From Chryseosolibacter indicum (GTDB lineage: Bacteria > Bacteroidota > Bacteroidia > Cytophagales > Cyclobacteriaceae), in the NCBI RefSeq assembly GCF_018598585.1, contig NZ_JAHESD010000026.1, positions 1-64,000 on the forward strand: a stretch of 64,000 nt of DNA, in the 5' to 3' direction. Each line of letters begins with the position of its first letter. The first letter of the stretch is position 1. Below are positions 38,208 through 46,815 of the stretch, piece after piece. A model generated the notes under the pieces. The model did no database searches. It saw only the letters and a program-made list of their open reading frames with translations, and was not told where the DNA came from. Both the position numbers and the translations under genes were made by a program.

Positions 38208-38891
38208 TTAACAGACGATTTTTGATAATGCTAAACGTACAACTTCATCAACCTGTTCTTCTACCGTTATATGCGTTGTGTCAATAACAATTGCATCGTC
38301 TGCTTGCCTTAGCGGACTCTCAGCTCTTGTTGTATCAATCTTATCACGTTGTTGTATATTTTGGATCACCTCATCCAGATCTACAAGCTGATCTTTCTCC
38401 AACAATTCCTTCTGCCTGCGAAATGCTCTCACAAGCATATCTGCAGTCATAAATAATTTCAGCTCCGCGTTTGGAAACACAACAGTTCCGATATCTCTTC
38501 CATCCAGCACTACTGCTTTTTCTTTCCCCATTTTTCGTTGTTGCTCTACCATTGCAGAACGTACTTCTTTGATAGCGCTTACCTGACTTACATTTTCAGA
38601 AACACGCATTTTCCTTATCTCCTTCTCTACATTTAGGCCATTGAGAAAGGTTTCAGTTACATTTTTTGAATTAACTTTAAAGGATACATTAATATTTACA
38701 AGAGCCTTCTCTACCTCTCTTTGGTTTGTTAAAGCCACATGGTTCTCAAGAAAGTATAAAGTAACTGCGCGGTACATGGCACCTGTATCAATGTACCGAT
38801 ACCCTAGGATACTGGCAGCCTGCTTTGCTGTTGTACTCTTGCCGCATGCGGAATAACCATCAAGAGCAATAACTATCTTCTTAAACTTCAT
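38208..38891 (-). CDS. cmk: Cytidylate kinase
   Basis: Phosphorylates CMP and dCMP with ATP. I start at the ATG giving MKFKKIVIALDGYSACGKST (227 residues), because it overlaps the stop of the small lipoprotein gene as TAATG and directly precedes the P-loop. The in-frame start seven codons upstream would lie inside that gene. Also seen: YIDTGAMYRAVTLYFL near 36-51, VVLDGRDIGTVVFPNA near 142-157, and the lid/NMP region with RQKELLEKDQ near 177. Length and motifs are normal for type 1 Cmk. Confidence 0.95.
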   Translation of the reverse strand: MKFKKIVIALDGYSACGKSTTAKQAASILGYRYIDTGAMYRAVTLYFLENHVALTNQREVEKALVNINVSFKVNSKNVTETFLNGLNVEKEIRKMRVSENVSQVSAIKEVRSAMVEQQRKMGKEKAVVLDGRDIGTVVFPNAELKLFMTADMLVRAFRRQKELLEKDQLVDLDEVIQNIQQRDKIDTTRAESPLRQADDAIVIDTTHITVEEQVDEVVRLALSKIVC

Positions 38892-39028
38892 TAGCAATCC
38901 TTTTGAGGACAAGGAATTGGTTTACCGGGCTTTAGCTTTTTCTTTTTAGCATGACCTGAAGAAGCGCATCCGTCTGCTAGAAGCAGCGTAAAAGCAAAGA
39001 ATAGGGCAATTAAAGATTTATAGCGCAA
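38891..39028 (-). CDS. Small predicted lipoprotein (45 aa) coupled to cmk
   Basis: A 45-codon gene. From a TTG start (no ATG in frame before the upstream stop) it encodes a hydrophobic signal SLIALFFAFTLLLADGC, a lipobox-like cysteine at 21, then ASSGHA, a lysine run KKKK, and the end KPGKPIPCPQKDC with two more cysteines. The stop TAA shares its last base with the cmk ATG (TAATG). I recall similar short proteins with a PxPCPxKDC end in other Bacteroidota genomes but cannot check it. Function is unknown; location is the envelope by inference. Confidence 0.65.
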   Translation of the reverse strand: MRYKSLIALFFAFTLLLADGCASSGHAKKKKLKPGKPIPCPQKDC

Positions 39029-39066
39029 GGTTTATCGGTTTAATGGGGTAAAAATAAAAAAAATCT

Positions 39067-39780
39067 TCAACCTTCCGTTTTGTTCTCGTAGCTCATACGA
39101 AAACCTATTTTTTGTGCCCCTCCTAGTTCAAGGGAGTGGTCCTTTTTCTGGCTCACGGTAGTAGATTTTACATGTGTAAAAGCTGGTGTTACAAGATCAT
39201 TTTCAATAGCCATTTTTAAAACAACCTTTACCAGGTATCGAAGAATATCTTCAGTCAACGGTTCTTTTGATATATCATTAAACTCAGTAAGATCCTTTTC
39301 ACCTTCAATAAAAAAATGCTTTTCATGATTAATCATGATTCTTGCAAGAAGGTATCCTGGGTCAGTTCCCCTATTAAATTTCATTGAATCTGCCATGAAA
39401 TTATATATCATGATCTGTCCGAAATAACGATTAACCTCATTCGATTTCACATACTCATCTTCTATAACCGGGTGTGAATCTTCAAATGTGACTATGTTTG
39501 AATTCATTACGAAAATAAGCATGTCTCCTGCAAGCTTTACGTCGAACTCATGCTCATGAATAACATTAAATTCAACGGTAACGTCAGCATCTCCAGGTTT
39601 TGCTCTTCTTCTCAACTCTTCAATTACATTTTTAGCCTCCGTTGAAAGTATTGAAAATGCCCAACACAAGTGTTTAAAAGCCTGCTGTTTAGCTGTTGAT
39701 TTACTTTCAAGCATTTCCTTAATAAACTTAACAGGATCCTCAGATTTAAGTCCCATATCACTTTTATTTAAGTTTTGCAC
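39067..39780 (-). CDS. Conserved hypothetical protein, 237 aa
   Basis: I do not recognise a domain. The protein is soluble, acidic to neutral, without signal peptide or membrane helix. Visible parts are KFIKEMLESKSTAKQQAFKH near 19-38, a beta region with VTVEFNVIHEHEFDVKLAGD, an acidic loop PVIEDEYVKSNEVNRYFGQI, and a C-terminal helix ending in a Lys/Ser-rich tail. The frame opens with GTG; an ATG eight codons in (MGLKSEDPVKF) is an equally good start. It diverges from the 88-residue coiled-coil gene with about 37 bases between them, so they may share a control region. Confidence 0.55.
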   Translation of the reverse strand: MQNLNKSDMGLKSEDPVKFIKEMLESKSTAKQQAFKHLCWAFSILSTEAKNVIEELRRRAKPGDADVTVEFNVIHEHEFDVKLAGDMLIFVMNSNIVTFEDSHPVIEDEYVKSNEVNRYFGQIMIYNFMADSMKFNRGTDPGYLLARIMINHEKHFFIEGEKDLTEFNDISKEPLTEDILRYLVKVVLKMAIENDLVTPAFTHVKSTTVSQKKDHSLELGGAQKIGFRMSYENKTEG

Positions 39781-39817
39781 TCTCTAAATTCATACCTATA
39801 TAAAACTTGTAAATACA

Positions 39818-40084
39818 ATGGAGCCCCAGGAAGAAGGAAAAGCAGAAAAGACATTTAAGTCTTTTGGAAAAAGAGTAGATGCATTTGTCGAAGAACTAAA
39901 CGAAGCAGCTGAAAAGCTGGAAAAGGAGTTTGAGATGAAGTATGAAGAACTAAAAGTCTCGGCAGAAAAGCTCAGAAAAGAAGCAGAAAGCAAAGAACGG
40001 TGGAAAGAAGTTGAGTTGAGCCTAAAAAAAGCTGGCGATGAATTGAGAAATGCATTTAGTGCTGCCTTCAAGAAAAGAGATTAG
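39818..40084 (+). CDS. Small coiled-coil protein, 88 aa
   Basis: A highly charged, almost wholly helical protein (over half Glu, Lys, Ala and Leu) with heptad spacing from about 14 to 80, e.g. EELNEAAEKLEKEFEMKYEEL. There is no signal peptide or membrane segment. Start ATG lies 37 bases from the divergent gene. No function is evident; such proteins often form homo-oligomers or bind a partner. A hairpin after the stop is oriented to end the opposite-strand MATE gene. Coding is supported by an intact frame and clean start/stop, not by homology. Confidence 0.6.
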   Translation: MEPQEEGKAEKTFKSFGKRVDAFVEELNEAAEKLEKEFEMKYEELKVSAEKLRKEAESKERWKEVELSLKKAGDELRNAFSAAFKKRD

Positions 40085-40100
40085 CTGTAAATAAAAAAAT

Positions 40101-40132
40101 TAAGAGTCTTCACTTAGCAGTGAAGGCTCTTA
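40101..40132 (-). terminator. Terminator after the MATE gene
   Basis: A 14-bp stem with one G-T pair (TAAGAGTCTTCACT / AGTGAAGGCTCTTA, loop TAGC) is followed on the minus strand by ATTTTTTTATT. It also sits 17 bases after the plus-strand coiled-coil gene. Confidence 0.75.
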
Positions 40133-40149
40133 AAACTTCGCATGTAAGG

Positions 40150-41553
40150 CTATATCTTAACAGCTTTCCAGGCACCCTTTCTGAAGATAATGATTCCTAC
40201 CACAGCTATCGCTGACTCGGCGATAGAAATTGCTGCATATACCCCCGTTGTTCCAACGCCTGCAAGTATCGCTAAGGAATAAGCTAAGGGAATTTGAAAT
40301 AACCAGAATCCGAAAAAATTGATCAAGGTAGGCGTGCGTGTATCACCTGCACCATTAAAAGATTGGCTTATTACCATTCCATAGGCATAGAAAATATAAC
40401 CTAAACAAATCACCTGCAGTGCTAATATTCCATTCTGCAATACATTAACATCATCTGTGAAGAGTTGTAACAAAGGTCTTGCAAACAATAAAAAGATAAT
40501 TGTAACAATCCCTAAAAAAATCATATTCAGAAACGCAGCCCTCCAAACCGATTTTTCAGCCCTGTCAGGAAATCCTGCTCCTAAATTTTGTCCAACCAAT
40601 GTAGCTGCTGCATTCGCCATCCCCCACGCGGGTAGAATTGCAAATACGATAAGCCTTATAGCAATCGTGTAACCTGCTACAGCTGTGCTTCCGAACGTAC
40701 TGAGTATACGCACAAGGAATATCCAGCTCGCAGATGCAATAAGAAACTGACCTGTACCTCCTGCAGATACTTTAAACAATCTGATGATGATGTCCCACCG
40801 TATTGCCAGACTTTTTAAATTTATTTTAATTACTCCCTTCCCACTAAGCAGATAGTATAATTGAAATAATACACCACAACCTCTTCCTATTGTAGTTGCA
40901 ATGGCTGCACCTTCAACGCCTAACCTCGGGATTGGTCCTACTCCAAATATAAATATTGGCCCCAAAGCTATGTTTAAAATATTAGCAACCCATAATGAAC
41001 GCATAGCAAGAGATGCATCCCCGGCCCCTCTGAAAATTGCATTAATCAGAAAGAGCATTAGAATAGTAAGATTACCTGTTAACATCCATTTGGTATATCC
41101 CGAATGATTGTCAATTAATGATTGACTTGCGCCCATCCAACGGAGCAGCGACTCAGAGAAAAATATTCCTATGAATGTAATAACAATGGATATACCTATG
41201 CCAAAATAAATGGATTGCATTGCAGCCAACTGCGCTGATTTAATATCTTTCTCTCCTACCCTTCTCGCAACCATCGCTGTAGCTCCCATGCTTAAGCCAA
41301 TCCCTATTGAATATATTATTGTAAGAAGTGATTCAGTAAGCCCTACTGTTGCCACTGCATCATTATCATTTAGTTGGCTTACCCAGTATACATCAACTAC
41401 AGCAAATAACGATTCCATTATCATCTCAAGGATCATGGGAATAGAGAGAAGAAATATGGCTCTATCAATACTTAATTTAGTATAGTCTTGTTGCTCACCT
41501 TTGATAGCTTGTTTGAATAAACGAAATATAGAAGTAACCTTAGAAGTTGTCAT
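40150..41553 (-). CDS. MATE-family multidrug/sodium efflux transporter
   Basis: Exports cationic drugs or toxins in exchange for Na+ or H+. The 467 residues have about twelve membrane helices in two homologous halves. The first begins SIPMILEMIMESLFAVVDVYWV near 33 and the second near 245 with VSAGGTGQFLIASASWIFLVRI. Conserved acidic residues at the start of both halves (E42/E46 region) fit a NorM/DinF-like pump. The first 28 residues are cytoplasmic and unconserved. It stands alone on its strand and ends at a terminator. Substrate unknown. Confidence 0.88.
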   Translation of the reverse strand: MTTSKVTSIFRLFKQAIKGEQQDYTKLSIDRAIFLLSIPMILEMIMESLFAVVDVYWVSQLNDNDAVATVGLTESLLTIIYSIGIGLSMGATAMVARRVGEKDIKSAQLAAMQSIYFGIGISIVITFIGIFFSESLLRWMGASQSLIDNHSGYTKWMLTGNLTILMLFLINAIFRGAGDASLAMRSLWVANILNIALGPIFIFGVGPIPRLGVEGAAIATTIGRGCGVLFQLYYLLSGKGVIKINLKSLAIRWDIIIRLFKVSAGGTGQFLIASASWIFLVRILSTFGSTAVAGYTIAIRLIVFAILPAWGMANAAATLVGQNLGAGFPDRAEKSVWRAAFLNMIFLGIVTIIFLLFARPLLQLFTDDVNVLQNGILALQVICLGYIFYAYGMVISQSFNGAGDTRTPTLINFFGFWLFQIPLAYSLAILAGVGTTGVYAAISIAESAIAVVGIIIFRKGAWKAVKI

Positions 41554-41748
41554 CTTTGATGGTGATTAGTAAAAAGAAAATAAATGGCCCCGAGAGAATC
41601 AGGACTATTCAAAGTAGTAGAAAAAGATTTTAAATGAGAGCTTGCACATAGCAAACTCAAAACACCAACTTCATCGGCTTTAAATTTTAAGCAGTAATGC
41701 CGTGTACGGAAAAGGCAGTAATAAAGTTTTAATAATAACCAGATTTAT

Positions 41749-43101
41749 TTACGCTACATAGATTGTTTTAGCGTTAACAAATTCTTTAATGCCTAATTCT
41801 GAAAGCTCTCTACCATAGCCAGATTTCTTAATGCCTCCAAAAGGTAATCTCTGATCAGAACGCATGAGGGAATTTACAAACACAGATCCGGACTCAATTT
41901 GTCTCGCAACTCGTTCTCCCTGCTCTTTATTGGTTGTCCATACCGAACCTCCTAAACCATAGCGATGAGAATTTGCAATACTTATCGCTTCTTCTTCATC
42001 ACGAACAGTTATCAAGGAAGCAATTGGACCAAACAATTCATCATCATAGGCCGGCACCCCCGGCTTAACATCATCGAGCAACGCGGGTTTGAAATTGCAG
42101 CCATCACGTTGGCCTCCTGTAATTAGCTTAGCTCCCTTTTTAATTGACTCTTCTAGTTGTTTTTCAAGCTGTTCGGCAAGATCCAGTCTGGCAATGGGAC
42201 CTATAGTGATACTTTCATCTAGTTGATTTCCCTGCTTTAGCGCCTCAATATTTATTCTAAACTTTTCAATAAATTTATCCTTAACAGATTTAACGACAAT
42301 AAAACGCTTTGCTGCAATACATGATTGACCTGCATTCTGCATGCGTGATTGTGTAGCGACTTTAGCAGCAAGCTCAAGATCAGCATCTTCCAGCACAACA
42401 AAAGGATCGCTTCCACCGAGCTCAAGTACAGTCTTCTTTAAATGTTTCCCTGCTGAGGAGGCTACATGTGTGCCTGCTGATTCACTTCCTGTTAGTGTCA
42501 CCGCTGCAATCACATCATTTGCTATTATTGAATCTACATTTTTAGACTCTACCAGTAAGGATTGAAACGCTCCCTCAGGGAAGCCGGCTTCTTTAAAAAT
42601 ATCCTGGATAGCTAACGAGCATTGAGAAACATTAGCTGCATGCTTTAGTAGTCCTACATTACCTGCCATCAATGCTGGCACTGCAAACCTAAACACTTGC
42701 CAGAACGGAAAATTCCAGGGCATTATTGCAAGTACAGGACCAAGCGGTTGATACGCAACATAACTTCTCAATGCTTCTGTTTTTATTGATTGATCTTTAA
42801 GAAAGCCTTCAGCATGTTCAGCAAAAAAGTCACATGCGTCTGCGCACTTATCAACTTCCCCCTTTGACTCCTTGATTGCTTTACCCATTTCTTTTGAAAT
42901 TGTTAAAGCAAATTCATCTCTCCTTGTTCTTAAAATTTCACCTGCTTTAAGTATCAGTTTTGATCTTTTATCAAAGCTTTCTTTTTTCCATTGGATGAAT
43001 CTTTTAGAAGCAAGTGCCAATTTTCTATTTATTGCATCAAGGCTATCAGCTGGAGTTTCACCTATTACACTTTGGTCAAATGGATTTATTGATTTGAACA
43101 T
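41749..43101 (-). CDS. NAD(P)-dependent aldehyde dehydrogenase, succinate-semialdehyde type
   Basis: Oxidises an aldehyde to its acid. The 450 residues show MPWNFPFWQVFRFAVPALMAGN near 126-147 (cofactor site), catalytic base in LELGGSDPFVVLEDADLE near 222-239, the nucleophile in NAGQSCIAAKRF near 257-268, and FGPIASLITV near 353. Length near 450, shorter than the usual 480-500, and the SINPFDQ opening resemble the Sad/YneI group of succinate-semialdehyde dehydrogenases. Substrate is inferred, not shown. It is monocistronic by context. Confidence 0.85.
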   Translation of the reverse strand: MFKSINPFDQSVIGETPADSLDAINRKLALASKRFIQWKKESFDKRSKLILKAGEILRTRRDEFALTISKEMGKAIKESKGEVDKCADACDFFAEHAEGFLKDQSIKTEALRSYVAYQPLGPVLAIMPWNFPFWQVFRFAVPALMAGNVGLLKHAANVSQCSLAIQDIFKEAGFPEGAFQSLLVESKNVDSIIANDVIAAVTLTGSESAGTHVASSAGKHLKKTVLELGGSDPFVVLEDADLELAAKVATQSRMQNAGQSCIAAKRFIVVKSVKDKFIEKFRINIEALKQGNQLDESITIGPIARLDLAEQLEKQLEESIKKGAKLITGGQRDGCNFKPALLDDVKPGVPAYDDELFGPIASLITVRDEEEAISIANSHRYGLGGSVWTTNKEQGERVARQIESGSVFVNSLMRSDQRLPFGGIKKSGYGRELSELGIKEFVNAKTIYVA

Positions 43102-43224
43102 GAATTTATCTTTATTGACTATAGAAGCTATAAAAAATGTTTATGCCAATAAAGACCATACTATTCAGATATGAGAAATTTTTAAATTAGACAGGCGATA
43201 CACCTGCCCTTCTGGTTTAGCCTC

Positions 43225-43934
43225 TTAGTCCTCCTTTCTTAATGAACTTCCTCCTGAAATATCTGATGTAACTACAGGATTACCTCTGTAGATAGTAGTG
43301 CTCCCGCCGCTCGCCCAAACATGCAGCTTATCACTAACTGTAACCTTGGCATCGCTTGCTCCTGACACTCGTACATTTGATGTAACTACAGGAAATCCAT
43401 AAGCGTGAAGGGAAGACGCTCCTGACAATTCAATCTTTCAGCTCGTCCCCGCATGGAAACATGTGAAGCACCCGAAACTAATACGTCCACCTCGATTGCC
43501 TCGATGTTTAATTGACAAATAGACGCACCTGAAACCGTAAGATTAAATTCATCTGCATCTACAAAACCTGAAATGCGGGAATCAGTAGCACCTGAAAAAT
43601 TAGCTGATAATAATTGAGGCATTCTAATGACAATTGACGTTGTATGTTTGCGGCCTTTCCTGTCATCATAACCTATCAAAAGTGTTGTACCCTCCTTCTT
43701 TACTTCAAGATCATCGAGATTCCTCCTGTCACCAGACGCTATTACTTCAAAGAACTGGCCTTGCTCAACTGAAACCTGAAAAGCGTCACCGACATCTAAT
43801 CGATCGAACTCAACAACAGAAAACTTTCTTTCGTCTGCTTGCTTAGGACCAGGGTCATCTACGTCCTCACATGAAACTATCAATGTCGCCACAAGGCCTA
43901 CCAGCCAAAATGCTTTTCTAATTCCGATCGTCAT
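43225..43934 (-). pseudogene. DUF2807 (head-GIN domain) lipoprotein broken by a single-base frameshift
   Basis: Two overlapping frames together make one protein of about 235 residues. The first (from the ATG at 43934) has a signal with lipobox TLIVSC, the DUF2807 start FSVVEFDRLDVGDAFQVSVEQG, and adhesin-like repeats VSGASICQLNIEAIEVDVLVSG, then runs out of frame. The second frame continues SGASSLHAYGFPVV and SGASDAKVTVSDKL to the stop at 43225. Frames switch near 43425-43436, where AATTG would restore the frame if read AATTTG. It is either a recent inactivation or a sequencing error in a T-run. DUF2807 proteins are surface or periplasmic beta-helix proteins of unknown role. Confidence 0.8.
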
Positions 43935-43997
43935 AATTTAATGGTGTTTATTCTTATGACAATTGACTAATTCAAATCCCCTAGTTACTAAAACAAA

Positions 43998-44020
43998 AAA
44001 AGGGGCTTTCGGCCCCTTTT
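43998..44020 (-). terminator. Terminator after tsf
   Basis: On the minus strand AAAAGGGGC/GCCCCTTTT with a five-base loop is followed by TTTGTTTT, 23 bases beyond the tsf stop. Confidence 0.9.
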
Positions 44021-44042
44021 ATACAAATACATTTTATATCTA

Positions 44043-44876
44043 TTACCCTATTGCTACACGCTTAAATTCAGCTACTGTTAATCCTTTAGTAACAGAATCA
44101 AGATATTGTGCTACAGACTTGGAGTTATCTTTAACAAATGCCTGGTGCAATAAGGTATTTTCCTTGAAGAATTTCTGAAGTTTACCTTGTGCAATCTTAT
44201 CAACCATACTTGCTGGCTTGCCTTCTGCGAGAATCTGAGCCTTAGCAATTTCAAGTTCCTTTTCAATTACAGTTGTATCAACTGATTTTTCGTCTACCGC
44301 TACTGGATTCATCGCAGCGATTTGCATACCAACATCCTTACCAGCATCCGTTACATCTTTACCGTTAATGCCTTTTAATGAAACCAATACACCTAGTTTA
44401 GAACCAGCGTGAATGTAAGGCACTACTACTTCACCTTTCATTAACACGTATTCACTAACTTCTATCTTCTCGCCAATCTTGCCTACAAGCTCAACAATCT
44501 TATCATTGATGGATAGACTACCAGCCTTAAGGTCCAATAAAGCTTCTTTAGTTGCAGGTTTTGATACGAACGCAGTTTCAGCAACCAGCTTTCCAAGATT
44601 TTGAAACTCTTCATTTTTTGCAACGAAATCTGTTTCGCAATTCAGGGCAATAAGAACCGCTTCTTTTTTATCGTCACTTACTTTAATGAAAACTGATCCC
44701 TCTTTCGCTTCTCTGTCAGAACGACTTGCAGAAACTTTCTGGCCCTTCTTTCTAAGAATCTCAATTGCTTTCTCAAAATCGCCATTAGCTTCTGATAGTG
44801 CCTTTTTACAGTCCATCATACCGGCACCAGTCATCTGGCGTAATTTGTTAACATCTTGTGCTGAAATTGCTGACAT
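44043..44876 (-). CDS. tsf: Translation elongation factor Ts
   Basis: Recycles EF-Tu by releasing GDP. The 277 residues open with the UBA-like region and signature LRQMTGAGMMDCKKALSEANGD near 12-33, then SVFIKVSDDKKEAVLIALNCETDFVAKNEEF near 60-90, the Tu-binding core. The end LTVAEFKRVAIG is typical for the C-terminal module. It follows rpsB after 134 bases containing a hairpin terminator, with no promoter that I can see, so it depends on read-through or a promoter I have missed. Confidence 0.97.
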   Translation of the reverse strand: MSAISAQDVNKLRQMTGAGMMDCKKALSEANGDFEKAIEILRKKGQKVSASRSDREAKEGSVFIKVSDDKKEAVLIALNCETDFVAKNEEFQNLGKLVAETAFVSKPATKEALLDLKAGSLSINDKIVELVGKIGEKIEVSEYVLMKGEVVVPYIHAGSKLGVLVSLKGINGKDVTDAGKDVGMQIAAMNPVAVDEKSVDTTVIEKELEIAKAQILAEGKPASMVDKIAQGKLQKFFKENTLLHQAFVKDNSKSVAQYLDSVTKGLTVAEFKRVAIG

Positions 44877-44930
44877 AATACTTTAATTATGAATTACGAA
44901 TGTTGGAATTTGGATTACTTAATTAAAAAA

Positions 44931-44957
44931 CAAACATCGGCTTTTGACCGATGTTTG
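44931..44957 (-). terminator. Terminator or attenuator between rpsB and tsf
   Basis: The stem CAAACATCGG/CCGATGTTTG with a seven-base loop is followed by TTTTTTAATT on the minus strand. It lies 54 bases after rpsB and upstream of tsf, so it should reduce tsf relative to the ribosomal genes. Confidence 0.75.
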
Positions 44958-45010
44958 ATTGTTTTATGACAACCGAATTACTGCAGCCTGTTCAACTGCC
45001 CATCGGTAAA

Positions 45011-45781
45011 TTATTTTGACTCTTCTACAGTTTCATCAACTCTTCTCTTTTCTTCCTCGTCTTTTCTATGAGCTGCTTCTTCTTTGTCTTTCTTACGCTC
45101 CATCAAACCTTCTTCAATTACGCGACCAATGTGTTTGGTAATAATTGATATTGATTTGAAAGCATCATCGTTAGCAGGTATCGGGAAGTCAACACCTGTA
45201 GGATCGCTGTTGGTATCAACCATAGCAAACACAGGTATGTTAAGTTTTTGAGCTTCTGTAATGGCGATATGTTCACGCTTAACATCGATTACAAACAACG
45301 CTGCCGGCAATCTGTTAAGGTCGGTAATACCTCCTAGTAATTTCTCTAGTTTAGCTTTTTCGCGCGTAACCATCAAACGCTCGCGTTTCGCAAGGTTTGT
45401 GAAAGCTTCATCTTTCATCAACTTCTCAATCTGAGAAAGTTTTTTAAGAGACTTTCTGATTGTAGCAAAGTTGGTAAGCATACCACCCAGCCAGCGTTCT
45501 GTAACGAAAGGCATGTTTAGACGCTTTGCCTCATCGGTTACTATATCTTTAGCCTGCTTCTTAGTCGCTACGAACATAATCTTACGGCCTGAGCGAACGA
45601 TGTTCCTCATTGCGAAAGATGCTTCTTCTAAGCGTGCTAAGGTTTTATTTAAATCAATGATGTGGATACCATTGTTCTCCATGTAGATGTACTCAGCCAT
45701 CTTAGGGTTCCACTTGCGGGTAAGGTGACCAAAGTGAACACCTGCATCCAACAAATCTTGATATGTTAATTTTTCAGCCAT
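45011..45781 (-). CDS. rpsB: 30S ribosomal protein uS2
   Basis: Assembles late on the 30S head-body junction and is needed for bS1 binding. The 256 residues show LLDAGVHFGHLTRKWNPKM near 10-28, FVATKKQAKDIV near 69, RWLGGMLTNF near 96, FVIDVKREHIAITEAQKL near 163 and NSDPTGVDFPIPANDDA near 192. The C-terminal tail (about 30 residues) is unusually rich in Lys and Glu. It starts 13 bases after the rpsI stop and is part of the rplM-rpsI-rpsB-tsf unit. Confidence 0.98.
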   Translation of the reverse strand: MAEKLTYQDLLDAGVHFGHLTRKWNPKMAEYIYMENNGIHIIDLNKTLARLEEASFAMRNIVRSGRKIMFVATKKQAKDIVTDEAKRLNMPFVTERWLGGMLTNFATIRKSLKKLSQIEKLMKDEAFTNLAKRERLMVTREKAKLEKLLGGITDLNRLPAALFVIDVKREHIAITEAQKLNIPVFAMVDTNSDPTGVDFPIPANDDAFKSISIITKHIGRVIEEGLMERKKDKEEAAHRKDEEEKRRVDETVEESK

Positions 45782-45794
45782 TCTTTACTATCGA

Positions 45795-46181
45795 TTAACG
45801 CTTGCTAAACTGGAATCTTCTTCTTGCTTTTCTTCTACCGTATTTCTTACGCTCAACCATACGTGAGTCACGTGTTAACAAGCCTTCTTTTCTTAAAGCT
45901 GGCTTATTTTCGCCATTAAACTCAACCAAAGCCCTTGCAATACCTAAACGTACAGCTTCTGCCTGTCCTTTTACACCACCACCCTCAACATTGACTGTAA
46001 CATCGTATTGATCATCAGCCTTAACAGCAGTAAGTGCCTGTTTAACTGTTGTTTGGTGAATTTCTGAAAGAAAATATTCTTTCAATTCGCGGTTATTCAC
46101 CTTAATATCACCTTTACCGGGTTGTACATAAACCCTGGCAATTGATGTCTTTCTTCTACCGATTGCGTTTACGATCTGCAT
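45795..46181 (-). CDS. rpsI: 30S ribosomal protein uS9
   Basis: Its C-terminal tail reaches the P-site tRNA. The 128 residues carry NAIGRRKTSIARVYVQPGKG near 5-24, the VEGGGVKGQAEAVRLGIARAL core, and the end GRRKARRRFQFSKR, with the invariant C-terminal Lys-Arg. It is 3 bases after rplM. Confidence 0.98.
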   Translation of the reverse strand: MQIVNAIGRRKTSIARVYVQPGKGDIKVNNRELKEYFLSEIHQTTVKQALTAVKADDQYDVTVNVEGGGVKGQAEAVRLGIARALVEFNGENKPALRKEGLLTRDSRMVERKKYGRRKARRRFQFSKR

Positions 46182-46184
46182 TTA

Positions 46185-46628
46185 TCAGAACTTTAATTCT
46201 TTTGGTTGTTGTGCTTGATGAGGATGCTCAGAACCTGCATAAACATGAAGGCTTCTAAAAAGTTCACGTCCTAGCCTATTCTTTGGCAACATGCCTCTTA
46301 CTGCATGCTCAATAAGTCTTTCAGGATGCTTTGAACGGATCATTGTAGGCGTATGCTCACGCTGACCGCCAGGGTAACCTGAGTGCGTGAAGATTACGCG
46401 ATCTGTCCATTTTTTACCAGTCATCTTTACTTTTTCAGCATTAATTACGATGACATTGTCGCCACAATCCACATGAGGAGAATAGCTTGGCTTATGCTTG
46501 CCACGAATAACTTTTGCTATCTGGCTTGCTACACGGCCCAAAACCTGTGCGTTAGCATCTACAATAACCCAGTTCTTTTCAACTGAAGCTTTGTTAGCAT
46601 AAGTGGTTTTATAACTATTATGATCCAT
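46185..46628 (-). CDS. rplM: 50S ribosomal protein uL13
   Basis: Early-assembling 23S rRNA-binding protein. The 147 residues include WVIVDANAQVLGRVASQIAK near 20-39, the DNVIVINAEKVKMTGKKW strand-turn near 59-76, YPGGQREHTP near 85 and MLPKNRLGRELFRSLHVYAGSEHPH near 112-136. It heads the operon, with a promoter about 50 bases upstream. Confidence 0.98.
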   Translation of the reverse strand: MDHNSYKTTYANKASVEKNWVIVDANAQVLGRVASQIAKVIRGKHKPSYSPHVDCGDNVIVINAEKVKMTGKKWTDRVIFTHSGYPGGQREHTPTMIRSKHPERLIEHAVRGMLPKNRLGRELFRSLHVYAGSEHPHQAQQPKELKF

Positions 46629-46676
46629 TTTTATAAGTGAAATTCAGTAAGTACACCCTCCTCTTAAAAAGGGACA

Positions 46677-46707
46677 CAAAAGTAAGCGAGATATGCCTCA
46701 AATGCAA
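46677..46707 (-). promoter_or_regulatory. Promoter of the rplM-rpsI-rpsB operon
   Basis: On the minus strand TTG (46707-46705), a 20-base spacer, then TACTTTTG (46684-46677) match the Bacteroidota consensus. The leader of about 40 bases contains an AGAGGAGG stretch too far from the ATG to act as its ribosome site. Confidence 0.65.
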
Positions 46708-46815
46708 GACATCGTCCAAATTTACATTTAATTTATAAAATCCGTTCAAGCACATCGCTTCCTTCGTAACTTATATCTAACAGTAAATCATTTTGTTACC
46801 TTAAAAATAAGCCTA

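Noticed and set aside
41584-41637. 17-codon ATG frame in the gap between the MATE and aldehyde dehydrogenase genes
   Set aside because: Too short, no ribosome site and no sign of conservation.
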